Shown one piece after another: positions 32,320 to 43,804 of a stretch of 64,000 bases of DNA; the first letter of the stretch is position 1; each line of letters starts with the position of its first letter. This DNA comes from Anastrepha obliqua (taxonomy: Eukaryota; Arthropoda; Insecta; Diptera; Tephritidae): NCBI RefSeq assembly GCF_027943255.1, contig NC_072893.1, forward strand, positions 36,912,001 to 36,976,000, read 5' to 3'. Both the position numbers and the translations under genes were made by a program. The notes under the pieces are model-generated. The model worked only from the letters and a program-made list of their open reading frames with translations. It had not been told where the DNA came from and ran no database searches.

Positions 32320-34080
32320 GTTTTTCAAAAATTACAAAGAACTTTTTTTTTTATTTTTTTCTAAAAAATTTCAAAAAAAAAATTGTATAAAATGTTAAAT
32401 TATTCGAAGTTATTTCACTTCAAAAGACTGTGTGCCAAATTTTAAATATTGAATAAAAATTTTACAAATATTGAATAAAAATTTTACAAATATTGAATAA
32501 AAATTTTACAAATGCGGAATACAAATTTTCCAATTTTTTTTAACCATAATTAATACTAAAAGATAATTCAAATTTATAAAAATGTTAACAAATTTTCTAC
32601 ATTGAATAAAAATTTGAAGCGTTTTCAACCTTTTTTCTTTTATATTTTATCCTAAAAAATTAAAAAAAAAATTTTTTAAATGTTGAAAAGAACTGAAAAT
32701 ATTCACTTTAAAAACTCTATACCAAATATTCAATATTGAAACAAATTTTACAATATAACAAAAACGAAATCCCCGAAGATTTTTTTAACTATATTTTGTA
32801 TCCTAAAAAATTAAAAAAAAAATGGATACACATATTATACATTATTTATACAAACAAAATTTGTTTCACAAAGGCAGAAAATATTTCAATTTGAAAAACT
32901 CTAAACCAAATTTCAACATTGGTAAAAATTTGACAAAATTTAAATAAATCCCAAAAGTTGTTTTTTAAATAATATTTTATTTAAAAAACTTTAGAAAAAA
33001 ATAGGAAAATGATAAAAAGAACTGAAAATGTTCACTGTAAAAGCGGTATACCAAATTTTCAACGCTTTAATTCTTTAATAAAACGACAAAAAAAAATTCC
33101 CAAAAGATTTTCTAAATTATATAATATTTCATCCTAAAAATCTTCGAAAATTTATTTTAAAAGGAACTGAAAATATTCGCTTCAAAAACTTTATACCAAA
33201 TTTTCAACACTGAAGAGAATCTGACAAAATGACGAAAAACAAATCCCAACAGATTTTGTTTTAACTAAATTTCATCCTAAAATCGAATAAAATGCACTTT
33301 AAAAATACCATAGCAAACTTTCAACATTAAAAAAATTTACAAAATGGCAAAAAACTTCCCAATTTTTTAATATTTCATCCTAAAAAATTAAAAATAAAAA
33401 TGTTAAAAAGAACAAAAAATATTCACTCAAACTCTATACCAAATTATGAACATTGAAGAAAATTTGACAAAATAACAAAAGAAGTTCCCAAAATATTTTT
33501 TTGAATATATTTTATCCAAAAAAATTAAAAAAAATACTGTATTTATTCCTAAAAGGTAAAAAAAAGTTTCTAAAAATGTTCAAAAGAACTGAAAATAGTC
33601 ACTTAAAAAACTCCATACCAAATTTTCAACATTGAAACAATTTTGACAAAATAACAAAAGAAATTCCCAAACTATTTTTTTTAATATATTTTATCTAAAA
33701 AAATAAAATAAAAATTATAAAAATAACTGAAATTAAAAAACTCTATACCAAGTTTTGAAAATTGAAAAAAAATTACTAAAATGGCAAGAAAACCCCAAAA
33801 GATATATTTTATCCTAAAAAATAAAACAAAAATTTAAAAATTCCTCAAAAATTTGTTGAACTATGTATATTTGATCCTAAGAAATTAAAAAATGTTAAAA
33901 AGAACCGAAAATTTCCCGTTGGGCAAAAAATTTAGCGAGATGTTTTTCAAAAATGGCATGAAAAATGCCGAAGTGATGTTTTTACTTTATTTTATCCTAA
34001 AAGATTAAAAACTTTATAGAAATTTTAAAAAGAACCGAAAACTATATCAAATTTTCAACATTGAATAAATTTGAAAATTC
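32320..34080. repeat. Degenerate AT-rich tandem repeat array
   Basis: Related units of roughly 120-180 bp recur in one orientation: a block AAGAACTGAAAATATTCACT, then AAAACTCTATACCAAATTTT and CAACATTGAA, a (T/A)GACAAAATAACAAAA segment, CCCAAAAGATTTTTT, then ATTTTATCCTAAAAAATTAA. The CCAAATTTTCAAC word or a close variant occurs near 32435, 32723, 32907, 33050, 33196, 33313, 33439, 33616, 33747 and 34050. A smaller 22-bp repeat (ATTGAATAAAAATTTTACAA) is tandem three times at 32447-32513. There is no coding capacity. It behaves like an old satellite-type array. Confidence 0.75.
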
Positions 34081-35462
34081 ATAAATATTTGATAAAATTA
34101 TTCGGCCTATTTTTTTTACTCAAGCCTACAAATAAAACAAATTTTAAAAGCATTGACAGCAAAATCCAAAATTCTCAGATCACTAGACATGGAATTGCTC
34201 ATTTCGAAAAAATCCATCTAGACCTTAGTAAGCCATGCATCCATACCGAATGTAATAGTAAATTTAACTATAAAATTAATGGTCAACTAGTAAAATTTCT
34301 TTTTTTTTGAGTTATGAATCCAGCCAACTTGAGAAATTTTTATTTCACAAAGTTTTCGGTACGTTACGCATAGAACTGAGAGGAGCTGCGCCAAAACTAT
34401 ATAATTATATTAGAAGTACTAAGTACTTAGAAATACTAAGACCTTTTTCGCCATCCAAATTCCTTGAGTATATAATTTCTAATGCACTCTTATAAAAATT
34501 TTTCAGCAAAAAAAAATGATTTTTTGAAATTTCTAAAACACATCGAATTCCGAGCGTCCATCTTCAAACCCCCTTTACAAATACTTGCATGTGCATATAT
34601 TATATATTTAAAATTTCGTAACAATGTCTTCTTTGTGACACTTCTTGTTTTTCAATCACTTATTACTGGCATTTTCGTAACACGTCTTTAACATATTCAC
34701 CTTTACCTCATTTTTGATGTCACTACTAATTTTGTTTTTGTATTAATGTTTTCGTGGTCATATTTCTTCGAATTACTGGCTCACGCTTCCAAGCGTAGTT
34801 ACACATGTACCCATGTGTATTAGCAACGCCTACTTTTCTGCCCACCTGTGCCTTTGTAGGTCTTTCGGTACAGGCTGCTCTTGCACATTGCACCGTACCG
34901 TATCATTTTCCTGGCTGCTCGTAAGCAGTACCTACCATGTAATTTGATACGTTTCGAGAGTTCGCTTCGTTGCTTCATAAATTAGCTGTGCGCTAAGGTG
35001 TCAGTTGTGTAGCTGGTTGATGGTAAATATTTTTTGGTTGCTTACATACATACATACATGCATATGTATGGTGTATGCTTGTAGCTTTCTGACTTAGTAG
35101 GTTGACATTACTTGTTTGGCGCTACGTGCTCTGCAGCGACGGTGGCAGCGACTTACTCCACTTTGAGTTGCGTGAAGAATTAAAACATGAAATAAAAAGG
35201 TATACAATTTCTCAAGTGTATGCGCTACTTTCCACTTTTATTCATTGTCAATATGTATGCCAACCAAGAATTGTGATACTTTTGCAATAGCCAGCAAACA
35301 ATGCAAGTTCTAGAAAAGGCTCTACTGGTTTTCAATATTGCGCTATTCATTTTTAAATTCCCGCTTGTGGGCAGTGGGGAAAGGTGAAGTTCTTCAAAGA
35401 ACTTTGACACACTTAGGAAAAAGATCGAAAGACAAAATATGTTTCTAAATCAAATTAGGTTT
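34081..35462. other. No gene seen
   Basis: AT-rich to about 34700, then mixed DNA with GC-richer parts (GTACAGGCTGCTCTTGCACA near 34870) and an ACATACATACATACATGC run at 35043-35060. Open frames are short and without domains. Confidence 0.4.
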
Positions 35463-36162
35463 TTAAGGGGTAACACCACTGTAGAAATTTCAAAAAATTG
35501 ATTTTTTTTTATAAGCTTAAACAATTCTTTGAACCTTTTAAAATACAGAACAAAAAGTTTTATACGTTACCGAAGTTTATTTCATAAATATTTTAAGCTT
35601 TTAACCAAGCGTTAGTGACTGCTACCTAACGACTTCTCCAAATTTCCAAACTTTAAACGCGTTTTTCTCAAAACACGTTTTCTGAAATTGGCACGCAGCA
35701 TAACTCAAACAATTTTAAATATTTTTAATCAGGTTTTTCACTAGGTCTGTATAATAACCTTCTTAAGAGAAGAGCGTAGGGGATTTTCGATAGATTAATT
35801 TAAACGATTGTTATAATTATTTAAGTGCCGTTTTTTTAGTCCAAAATAGAGTTTTTTCCTTCAAATGCTTGCTAATTCCACAAAAATAAATATTTTTTAA
35901 ATTCCCTACGTGTTTCTCTAGCTATTCTTATCTAGATTAAGAAAAAAAAAGTTTCTTTGTTCCAGATTAAAATTTGCACCCTCTGTGCTGCTTGCCGCTG
36001 AGCTCCTTCAAAAGAAACCACATTACAAAAATGTCTCCAATGCCGCCATTTTGTAAAATTTTTCGATCAAACTTTGTAGTTTTGTATTTTAGTATATAAG
36101 TAATAACTTCCCAAATCAGAGTGATTGTTTTCCCTTTCGTGTACAGTGGTGTTACCCCTTAA
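35463..36162. mobile_element. MITE with perfect 21-bp inverted ends and TTAA target (piggyBac-like)
   Basis: TTAAGGGGTAACACCACTGT at 35463 and ACAGTGGTGTTACCCCTTAA ending at 36162 are exact complements (21 bp including the next base). TTAA at both ends is the piggyBac-type target site. The 700-bp interior has no coding capacity. GGGG after TTAA is shared with the ends at 47777 and 50997, so they may belong to one broad group. Confidence 0.85.
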
Positions 36163-36467
36163 GGAGTGTGTGGGGGAAAGTGTTGGGAAATTTTCAGTTG
36201 AAAATTGTTTCATGATATAAAGGATGTACTTTTGAGTGAAATATAAAATAATTGGAATATTTAAGTATATAAATTATGGTATGAAATTCGACACTGCTCA
36301 CACGAGTAGTTATGACCACCACGAGTACGCTTGCAGTGATCGACTTTTTGGACCGAATTTTTCGCCACTCATCCACACACATTGACTTGCATTTTTAAAA
36401 CTTCCCTTCCATCATTGATTCTGAGTTCCACATACGATATTGGCATAAGTCAGCGGGCTTATTGTTG
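36163..36467. other. No gene seen
   Basis: A 62-codon minus frame (36194-36382) has no domain. The stretch separates the MITE from a LINE 3' end. Confidence 0.4.
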
Positions 36468-37372
36468 GAGAGGATAGGACAAATGGCTGCCCATGCGAGG
36501 GGCCCACTTGAACAAATAATCAAAATTCGTCCGTTGTGATACTATAAAGGAGCGGGGGGAAAGAAAAGAAAAATAACAAAACCGGTGAAAAAAGGAAGTA
36601 AGGGCTTTGAATTAGACGACCAACAGTGGCTAATTACGTTTGTATCATTCGCTTCCAGCTACGGATGAAATTCACCAGCTGTGCGATTTTTAAACCCGCA
36701 ATATCCAAAGGTGTAGCAAAAAAGTGAGAGCCTAGATGTCTAAATCTGTGCCTGTCGAGAGCAGGGTAGCTGAGAAGAAGGTGCTGAGATGATTCCACCT
36801 CGTCCTCCAGACAGCTTCTGCAGAAAGTACTTGAAGTAATCCCAAGCCTCACCGCATGGGCACCTAACGGACAATATCCGATAAGGATACCTACCAAATT
36901 TGCGAGCTGCGGCTTTGTTAGCCTTACTGCCTCCGATCTACCCGTAGCCAGAAGGATCTCACAACTTTGCACGTTTGTGCAATAACACAGCGCTCGCTGA
37001 GTTGACGCTAGGCTCATCTTTCCAGGAGTAGACCACAAGTTTCAAGGCAACCACTAATCTCTCATTTTGCGATGAAATCATCTCCAAGGTCTCCTGTCTA
37101 GCTAGCTCATCAGCTCTGCAGTTCCCTCTATGCCACTGTGACCTGGAACCCAAAAGAGTCAAACATTTGCCTACTAATTTCGAACGCACAAAAAACGAGC
37201 ACAAGATCCTAATTGCCGCTTGACTGTTGGAGTCGATATTTACGTCCTTTACAGTAATTACAGACGTAAGTAACCAATCCACTGCTTCCTTAATTGCGGC
37301 TACCTCCGCTTAGAAGACACTACAGCGGTCCGGAAGTCTAAATTTGAGCTTGATACGGAGCTTCTCGTTCAA
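36468..37372 (-). mobile_element. LINE (non-LTR) 3' end, family A copy 2
   Basis: Minus strand: VITVKDVNIDSNSQAAIRIL near 37200-37260 (RNase H DSQAAI), WHRGNCRADELARQETLEMI near 37090-37150, then SEAVRLTKPQLANLVGILIG, a C/H tail FCRSCLEDEVESSQHLLLSY and FIRSWKRMIQT ending near 36634. The 3' UTR runs to about 36468. It aligns with 2690-3640 over about 0.9 kb. Compared with that copy it lacks the bases coding LKGTSK and its RNase H is clearer. One frame change between RNase H and tail; no RT. Inactive. Confidence 0.77.
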
Positions 37373-37559
37373 TACTCTTATGATCAAATTCAAAATTTTC
37401 ATAAAATTTCATCAGAACCGAATGAGTGAAGTTTCGCCGCTTCAAAAGATCAAAGAGTATTTTTTTCTGGATTTAATTTGATCGTGTAAGAGCTTGAGCT
37501 TATACTCAACCCACTTTGGGGTGACAGGTTCAAAATTCCTGTGAACTTCATTAAATATA

Positions 37560-37975
37560 TTTATTTGACACGTTTTAAATGGTTTCAGCTATGGTTTCGG
37601 AATTATATCGGAATATAAAATAAAAAACACTGTTAGTTGACACTGTAACTAGTTACACATAAACTAATGAGCAGTACAATTTTAGTATCATAAAGAGAAT
37701 TTTGTGAAGAGATTTTCACAGTTCCTTCCTTAAGCTAACAGCCATCATGCCAGATCATGTGGTTTGATTCGATGGAGTCGTCGGTTTAGGCCTAAGGTGT
37801 TGAGGTGTTTGTTAGCTTCCTCATTCACGTGCCATTGAAGCCTGAGGGAGTGGGCTTCTGCTTGTTTTTTAATTTCTTCACCGACTATAGGAATCTTGAG
37901 GTCACGAATATTATTGCGAACGAACCAAGGTGTGTTGAGAATAACTCGAAGAATTTTATTCTGAAGCCGTTGAAG
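37560..37975 (-). mobile_element. Jockey-type LINE C terminus and 3' UTR
   Basis: Minus strand: LVLQRLQNKILRVILNTPWF, VRNNIRDLKIPIVGEEIKKQ and RLQWHVNEEANKHLNTLGLN, ending RIKPHDLA-stop at 37745. This LQRxQNKxLRxIxNAPWxVRN block is the hallmark end of Jockey ORF2, which lacks RNase H. The AT-rich 3' UTR probably extends to about 37560. Upstream the frame is cut exactly at the TA where the mariner at 37978 begins, so the mariner landed in this LINE. Confidence 0.75.
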
Positions 37976-37977
37976 TA

Positions 37978-38990
37978 CGAGGTGTGTCAAAAAATGTCGC
38001 TAATTTTGAATTTTCGCAGGTTACGCACGAATTTCGATTTTTTTGTGGCGATATGTTGGTACTCATGGTTCTCACCCATGCCGACAAATTTCGTAATTTT
38101 GAATGTTCAATTAACTGTTGACAGCTGCTTGGCTTGCACGTGTTACTGCTCGTGCGCGGATGCATTCCGAATGTTGACTGTGTCATACGGAGAAGCTACT
38201 TTGGACCAAAGCAACGTTTATCGGTGGTACAAAATGTTCTCAGAAGGCCGAGAAGATGTGAACGACGAAAAGGGTGCCGGCGTGCCGGACGCCCGAGCAC
38301 TTCAACAACAGACGAAAAAATAGATGAAGTGAAGAAAATGGTATTGGCCAATCGTCGAATCACCTTAAGAGAAGTTGCTGAGGACCTAGACATATCGATT
38401 GGCTCGTGCCATTCGATTTTTTTCAATGATTTGGCATGAGACGGGTCGCCGCAAAATTTGTACCAGAACTGCTCAATTTCGACCAAAAGCAGCATCACAT
38501 GAACATTGCTAATGAGATGTTGGACTCTGTCCGCGACGGCCCAAATTTGCTCTAGAGGATCATAACTGGTGACGAATCGTAGGCTTAAGGTTATGATGTG
38601 GAAACCAAAGCTCAATCATCTCAATTGAAGCTGCCGCACGAACCAAGACCGAAAAAAGCGCGCCAAAATCGGTCGAATGCTTACCGTTTTCTTCGATTGC
38701 AGGGGCGTTGTGCATCATAAGTTTTTCCCACAGGGTAATACGGTCAATAAGGAGTATTACCTGCAAGTTATGCGGAATTTGCGCGAAGTAGTCCGTCAGA
38801 AATGCCGGATTTGTGGAAGAAAAAAATTTGGTTCTTGCGTCACAATAACGCCCCTGCTCACACATCAAACCAACATCGAAAACAACACACTAATGATGCC
38901 ACAGCCACCGTATTCTCCAGATCTAGCCCCTGTGACTTTTTCTTGTTCCCGGAACTGAAGAGGCCATTTCTCCACCAGAAAGCTTCATGA
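37978..38990 (+). pseudogene. Mariner element and transposase, 3' truncated
   Basis: The left end CGAGGTGTGTCAAAAAATGT follows a TA at 37976-37977; no matching right end is found, so the 3' part is lost near 38990. Transposase pieces in order and in different frames: TVSYGEATLDQSNVYRWYKM, RPSTSTTDEKIDEVKKMVLA, RRITLREVAEDLDISIGSCH, RRVAAKFVPELLNFDQKQHH, ITGDES followed by a stop, LPHEPRPKKARQNRSN, TVFFDCRGVVHHKFFPQGNT, NKEYYLQVMRNLREVVRQK, RHNNAPAHTS (second Asp changed to Asn) and DLAPVTFSCSRN / SPCDFFLFPELKRPF (third Asp). At least four frame changes. Inactive. Confidence 0.82.
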
Positions 38991-40673
38991 TGAATCAAAA
39001 ACTAAGATTTTGTCAGATCAAATACAAAATTTGACTAAAAGATTCAAAATTCGTTCCAGATTTTCGGACAATCTACTAATAACTGAACTTTCTTAATGTT
39101 CAATTAGGCCCTGGTACTTAAATGCGTATAGATTAACCCTAGCTTGTAAGATGTATAGCGGAGGTTTTTCATAGTAGTTTTTTCCTTCGAAAAAAAGAAA
39201 AAATCATTTAAAAAACCAAACCTGTGATAAATATACAAATATAATGATGTAGAATTAAGATTTAAATCATATTCTGTAAATTGTGCGATAACATAAGTAT
39301 TGTAACGTTTTTCTACTTAATAAACTCTTATCTTATCTTATCTACATTTGTTCAACGAAATGCTTCTCGCGGTATCTCAGGAATGCTTTTTTCGACTTTT
39401 TTATTCTTTGCAACACTTAGAAGCCAAACAGACTTACGCTAAAAAAATCGACCAGTACTGGTTTACGCAATTTAGAGCGTCTCGAAAAAATGAATAAATT
39501 TTATTTGATTATATCAATGGCACTAATTAAGTCACCCTCGTAGTGGCTTAAGAGCTAACGAGATACTGCAATTTTTGTTTTACGACCTGTTTTTTTCCTT
39601 AAAAATTAGTCATGGCTTTTGCATCAACCCTTGCTGTAGAAAGCCAGCCATCTTATATGAACATACATACATGCGAATACATACATACAAACATACATAT
39701 ATGTAAGTAAACAGGCACTTTTAAAAACTTGTAAGCAAATTATTTGAATCAATTTCTTATGAATCTTGAAGCATTTGCTTTTGGTTTTTTATTAATCAAA
39801 ACGCATTTGTCATCACCACCCAGTGCCATTTTTTGTGTGCCATGCGAGTCGCCAACTTCTGCTATAGCGAAGATTTTTATGTCTGTAGAAAACTAATTTT
39901 TTCTAACTATTTATGTATGTAGATCTTATTATTTGTGTTGGTAAAAGAAATATGAGGCACAGGCAACAACAACAACAAAACAAAATAAATGTACACAAAA
40001 ATAACTGCACGTAAGCACAGAAGTGATTGCACAAAGTGCTCATCGATCTAAAAGTGCTTAATAGAAGTGGGAGGAGGCACAAACGGAAGATGACAAAAAT
40101 ATATGCTTATAGTACATATACATACATACATACATACATATATAAATATTGGTCATAACAGCGGCAGCAAGCAGAGCACTTGAGTGTGTGACAGTAACCA
40201 GAAGACTTGAGCAGAAGCTCCGATGTGTGTCAAATGAGCGCTAAAATGGGGTCAAATATAAAAATACTACACTACCAAAGGCGGTAGTCAACAAATAACA
40301 GCAACAAAAAAAGAAGAACAAAAACGTTTCAGTGACCACCAACAACGAGTAGCAAACAAACAACACAGCTCTCTTCACAGTTGCTCTTCTCTAACACTTT
40401 TTGCTGCTTCTATGCTGCTCATCACTGGACGTCTGCTTATTGCTCCATTGCTGGTTGTTAGTTGCTGGTGCCGAAGAGTATCATGCGCCATGTGTTTGCA
40501 GTGATGTCTTATACATGCATACATTTAGAACTATTCACCGGTAATCGATACTGTTGGCTTAGTATTGCATCAAGTGGAAGTTGAACGTTAGATGCGGTAG
40601 CATGCGGAAAACACCTTGCGGCGCACAAAGAACGTGACCGTTCAATTTACAACTGTAGCCTGAATTCATGTAC
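38991..40673. other. No gene seen; possible retroposon 3' end near 39.3 kb and (CATA)n runs
   Basis: CTTAATAAACTCTTATCTTATCTTATCTA at 39316-39344, split as AATAAA plus (TCTTA)3, looks like a polyadenylation signal and short tandem tail of a retroposon, but no coding part is readable upstream. ACATACATACATACATAT runs lie at 39660-39705 and 40110-40145. From about 40000 to 40600 the DNA is mixed, with CAACAACAACAAAAC and GCTGCTTCTATGCTGCTC patches and no element signature. Confidence 0.35.
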
Positions 40674-40904
40674 TAGGGATGTAAATTTTTTTCTAATTTC
40701 ACAATTCCGGAATTTTCGGGATATTGTTATTTCAATACCGGGATATCGGGAATATTCTCGGAATTTATATTTATTCATTATTTTGCAACAACTCAACTCG
40801 AAAAATAATAAATAAATGAGTTTAAAAAATATTTTTTATTTAAAGTGAAAAATATTTCACAAAAAAAATAAAAAATAACACTATTTATGCGAAATAAACA
40901 GAAA

Positions 40905-42352
40905 TTATGACTACTGGACTTAACAACCGCGTTGGTAGTTCTGTATTTTCCAAAATGGATAAAGAAGCAAAGCGAATGCGTCTGGTGATGAAGGAGGACA
41001 AAACGAAGTACCTCCTGTCATCAAACAAACAGTCGGCGCACTCGCGTATCGGCACTCACGTCACTGTAGACAGTTATAATTTCGAGGTTGTGAAAGACTT
41101 CGTTTATCTAGATGTGCTGGTTGCATTAACATCGAAAACAATGTCAGCCTGGAAGTCCAACGTAGAATTTCTCTTGCCAGCTAATGCTACTTTCGACTTA
41201 AGGGTCCCGGTAGTGTAGAGCTAGAAAATTTAGGGTGTTTTCAGGAACTTTTTTGACAATAAAAAAATGAACTTCTTTTACATAGAAAAATGAAAACAAT
41301 TTTTTTTTAATTTTAATAATTTAAAAATGGCGCTGAAGTTGACCCTCCCGAAAAATTGGACCTGGACGGTGTTGCCCATTTTTGCTCTTCTATTTATTGG
41401 AAACGCAAAAACCAAAAAGATTATTAATTGGTATGACTGTAGCTATGTCCAGTACTACAATAAAACAAAAAAAAAAAAAAATGACAAAATGGTGCAGTTT
41501 TGAATTTGACACTCTAAAAATCGGGTTTTTTTTGTTTTTTAATAAAAAAACGAAATAATTGAAACAATAATATTAGTCTAGCTCGGGCGATAGACCTTGA
41601 TGTTGTGAACAACATATTAAAATTTAAGTCGATTCGGTTGAACATTTTTGTTTGTCAACACCAGGCCGAAAAAAGTAGTTTCTAGATAAAGTTTGAGGTA
41701 CAGGAGCGCGTGTACCGCTCTCTGCCTTGTTAATGGACTGTAAAAGCTATAATATTGGGAATATCAGCATGAAAATTTCACAGTATATTCTTAAGGTACC
41801 ATACTTTCGAAATATTGAAAAAACAAAAAATCGATTTTTTGAAATTTCTAGACCACCGGGTCCCTTTAATAGGCAATTGAGTAGTAAAGCCCTCTCTTGA
41901 CGAACAAAACTAACACCATATAAGGCTCTCATAATGCCCGTTCTAACGTATGGCGCAGAAGCTTGGACGATGAGACGCCGCTTGGAGTGTTTGAGAGAAA
42001 GATTCTGCGGAAGAGTTTTGAACCTTTGCACGTTGCAGACGGCTTGTATCCCAGGCCATGGAACAATGAGATGTATCCGCTTTTCGACGGCATAGGCATA
42101 ACGCAGCGAGTAAATATCCAGCGGTGCCATTGGCGTTGTTCCGAATGGATACATACGCTCCGCCTCTGAAGGTATTTGATGCACTACCAGCCGGGGGTAG
42201 CAGAGGAAAAGGAAGGCCTCAGGTAGAAGAAAGTTCAGGTGGAGAAAGACTTTGCTTCACTTGGTGTGTCCAATTCGCGTTAGTTAGTACGAGAAAGAAA
42301 CGACTGGCGCGCTTTGTTGAGGAGGAGGCTTTAATGCTTACTGATTTATGTT
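40905..42352 (+). mobile_element. RTE-like LINE fragment, family D copy 3, split by a MITE
   Basis: First part (40907-41197): LNNRVGSSVFSKMDKEAKRM, KEDKTKYLLSSNKQSAHSRI, FEVVKDFVYLDV and PANATFDL. Second part (41870-42350): NRQLSSKAL, RTKLTPYKALIMPVLTYGAE, AWTMRRRLE, LCTLQTACIPGHGT and PLKVFDALPAGGSRGKGRP. The two halves join in register across a single TTAA if the insert at 41198-41869 is removed, matching CYFGLSRQLSSKV of the copy at 14770. Several stops and shifts; no YADD core. Inactive before or after the MITE arrived. Confidence 0.8.
41198..41869. mobile_element. MITE with TTAA target inside an RT pseudogene (piggyBac-like)
   Basis: It starts TTAAGGGTCCCGGTAGTGTA and ends TAGACCACCGGGTCCCTTTAA, inverted with small differences. 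TTAA is duplicated at both ends. The interior is AT-rich and noncoding. The 50997-52821 element is the same family in the opposite orientation, sharing both arms (TGGCGCTGAAGTTGACCC near 41331; TCGGCCTGGTGTTG in the complement near 41660). The LINE frame resumes exactly after it, fixing the boundaries. Confidence 0.85.
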
Positions 42353-42635
42353 AAAATACAAAATCAATTAAGTCAATGTAACTTTTTACAATAGAGGCAT
42401 ACACATATTTTATATTAAAAAGAAAACAAGCCTAAAAACATACAAACATATCCATATTTGCTAAAAAGTTAAATTCAATGCTGTTTTGTTGCTATAAAGG
42501 AACATTTGTCTGTCTCCATTTCATACGCTTAGTAAAAATTAAAAATCCCTAAAATTCAGTACTATTGCCAAACAATCTCCAATTTATGGTTTATGGTAAT
42601 CCCGAAAACCCGAAATTTCGGGAATATCATCCCTA

Positions 42636-43688
42636 GCATACACATACATATGCACGATTACCTACCTATTGAAAATTGATACTCTTCAGCGAATTGGCGA
42701 CGCTAATATCTTTGACCGCATGCACGTCTATGGCATTGGCGATGCTTAGAGTTGCATACGCCTCGTTCACTATCCGCTAAGGCGGTTCTTGCAAAGTCAT
42801 CCACTCTCTCTTCCGCGTCTTAAGCATTTCCTTTTATAACTTCATACTTATGCACCTTTCATCAGTTTTGTATTTGTCCCATACGCCGTGTGTCGTACTT
42901 TGGTTTCGTCTTGATTGAAATACAAAAAAAAATGTTTCTAATTTTTATTTTCTTACAAACCTAACCCATTATTTTCCACTGTGTTTTTGGTTTCGTTGCT
43001 TTTCTCCACATTCTTCGAACAGCCCTTTCGAAATGCTTGGAAAATACGCAAAGACATTTTCTTGGTCAACAAATACCACTTAGAAATAATTTTGGTAAGT
43101 GCACATAATAACTGTTCTTCTAATTAAGTATCCACTTACTCGTATTAACTTACTTATGCGACTTAAACTCACTTAATGGTAATAACTCTAGTCTACATTT
43201 TAAATCGCTCGTGAAACTTGTTCCGCCAGCAAGGAAAATTAAATGTTTGAAAGCTGTAAAGCAACTTTTTGTGCGTTGCAAACAATACGAATTCTCACAG
43301 ATTCTAAAAAAACAACACAAAAAAAACATAGTTTAACATTTTCCGTCTTATTTTATAGTTTATGCGCGTACCTACACCTCTTTTAGCACCCTGACTGGCA
43401 GCTTAATTTGCTAATTTCATAGTCTAGCGTTTAAAGTGTTTCATAAAATTTTTATACGCCGCATCGCCACTAAATCACTGTTGGTTTGACGTTTAAATTT
43501 AGGTTTCCAATGAAATTTAATACTGTTGTAGGTAGATTTTTATGTAGGTAAATAGTTGTTGGACAAACGGTTTATTGTAACACAACTTTGGCGGTGTTGG
43601 TGGTTGGTGGCAAGAAAATTAATACGGAAAAGTTTAACCCTTTTGTGACTACTGATGAAAGTAGGTCTTTTAAGCAAACGAATATATG

Positions 43689-43719
<31 letters not shown>

Positions 43720-43800
43720 TATATATATAGATTCCTCGTGGTACCTAGGTGGAACAAAGGGCCGCAATAAATAGCTTATAATTTGATTTGTTTAAATACA
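42636..43800. other. No gene seen; (TA)n microsatellite at 43686-43729
   Basis: AT-rich DNA with a long near-pure TA run at 43686-43729. Open frames over that run (TYR/ILE-rich) are artefacts of the microsatellite. No transposon signature in the rest. Confidence 0.45.
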
Positions 43801-43804
43801 GAAA

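Larger units (their letters stand above)
40674..42635. mobile_element. hAT-like non-autonomous element carrying two nested insertions
   Basis: The left end TAGGGATGTAAATTTTTTTC at 40674 and the right end CGGGAATATCATCCCTA at 42635 are inverted. Both are followed inward by CCGGAATTTTCGGGAT-like palindromic stretches. TAGGGATG termini and a possible 8-bp duplication (TCATGTAC left, GCATACAC right, 5 of 8 matching) fit the hAT superfamily; the class is inferred. Host arms are about 40674-40904 and 42353-42635. A LINE sits between them, itself split by a TTAA MITE. A second left end of the family is at 54438. Confidence 0.65.

Noticed and set aside
34999..35030. Initiator-like GGTGTCAGTTGTG as a transcription start
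   Set aside because: No TATA box upstream and no DPE at +28; such words are common.
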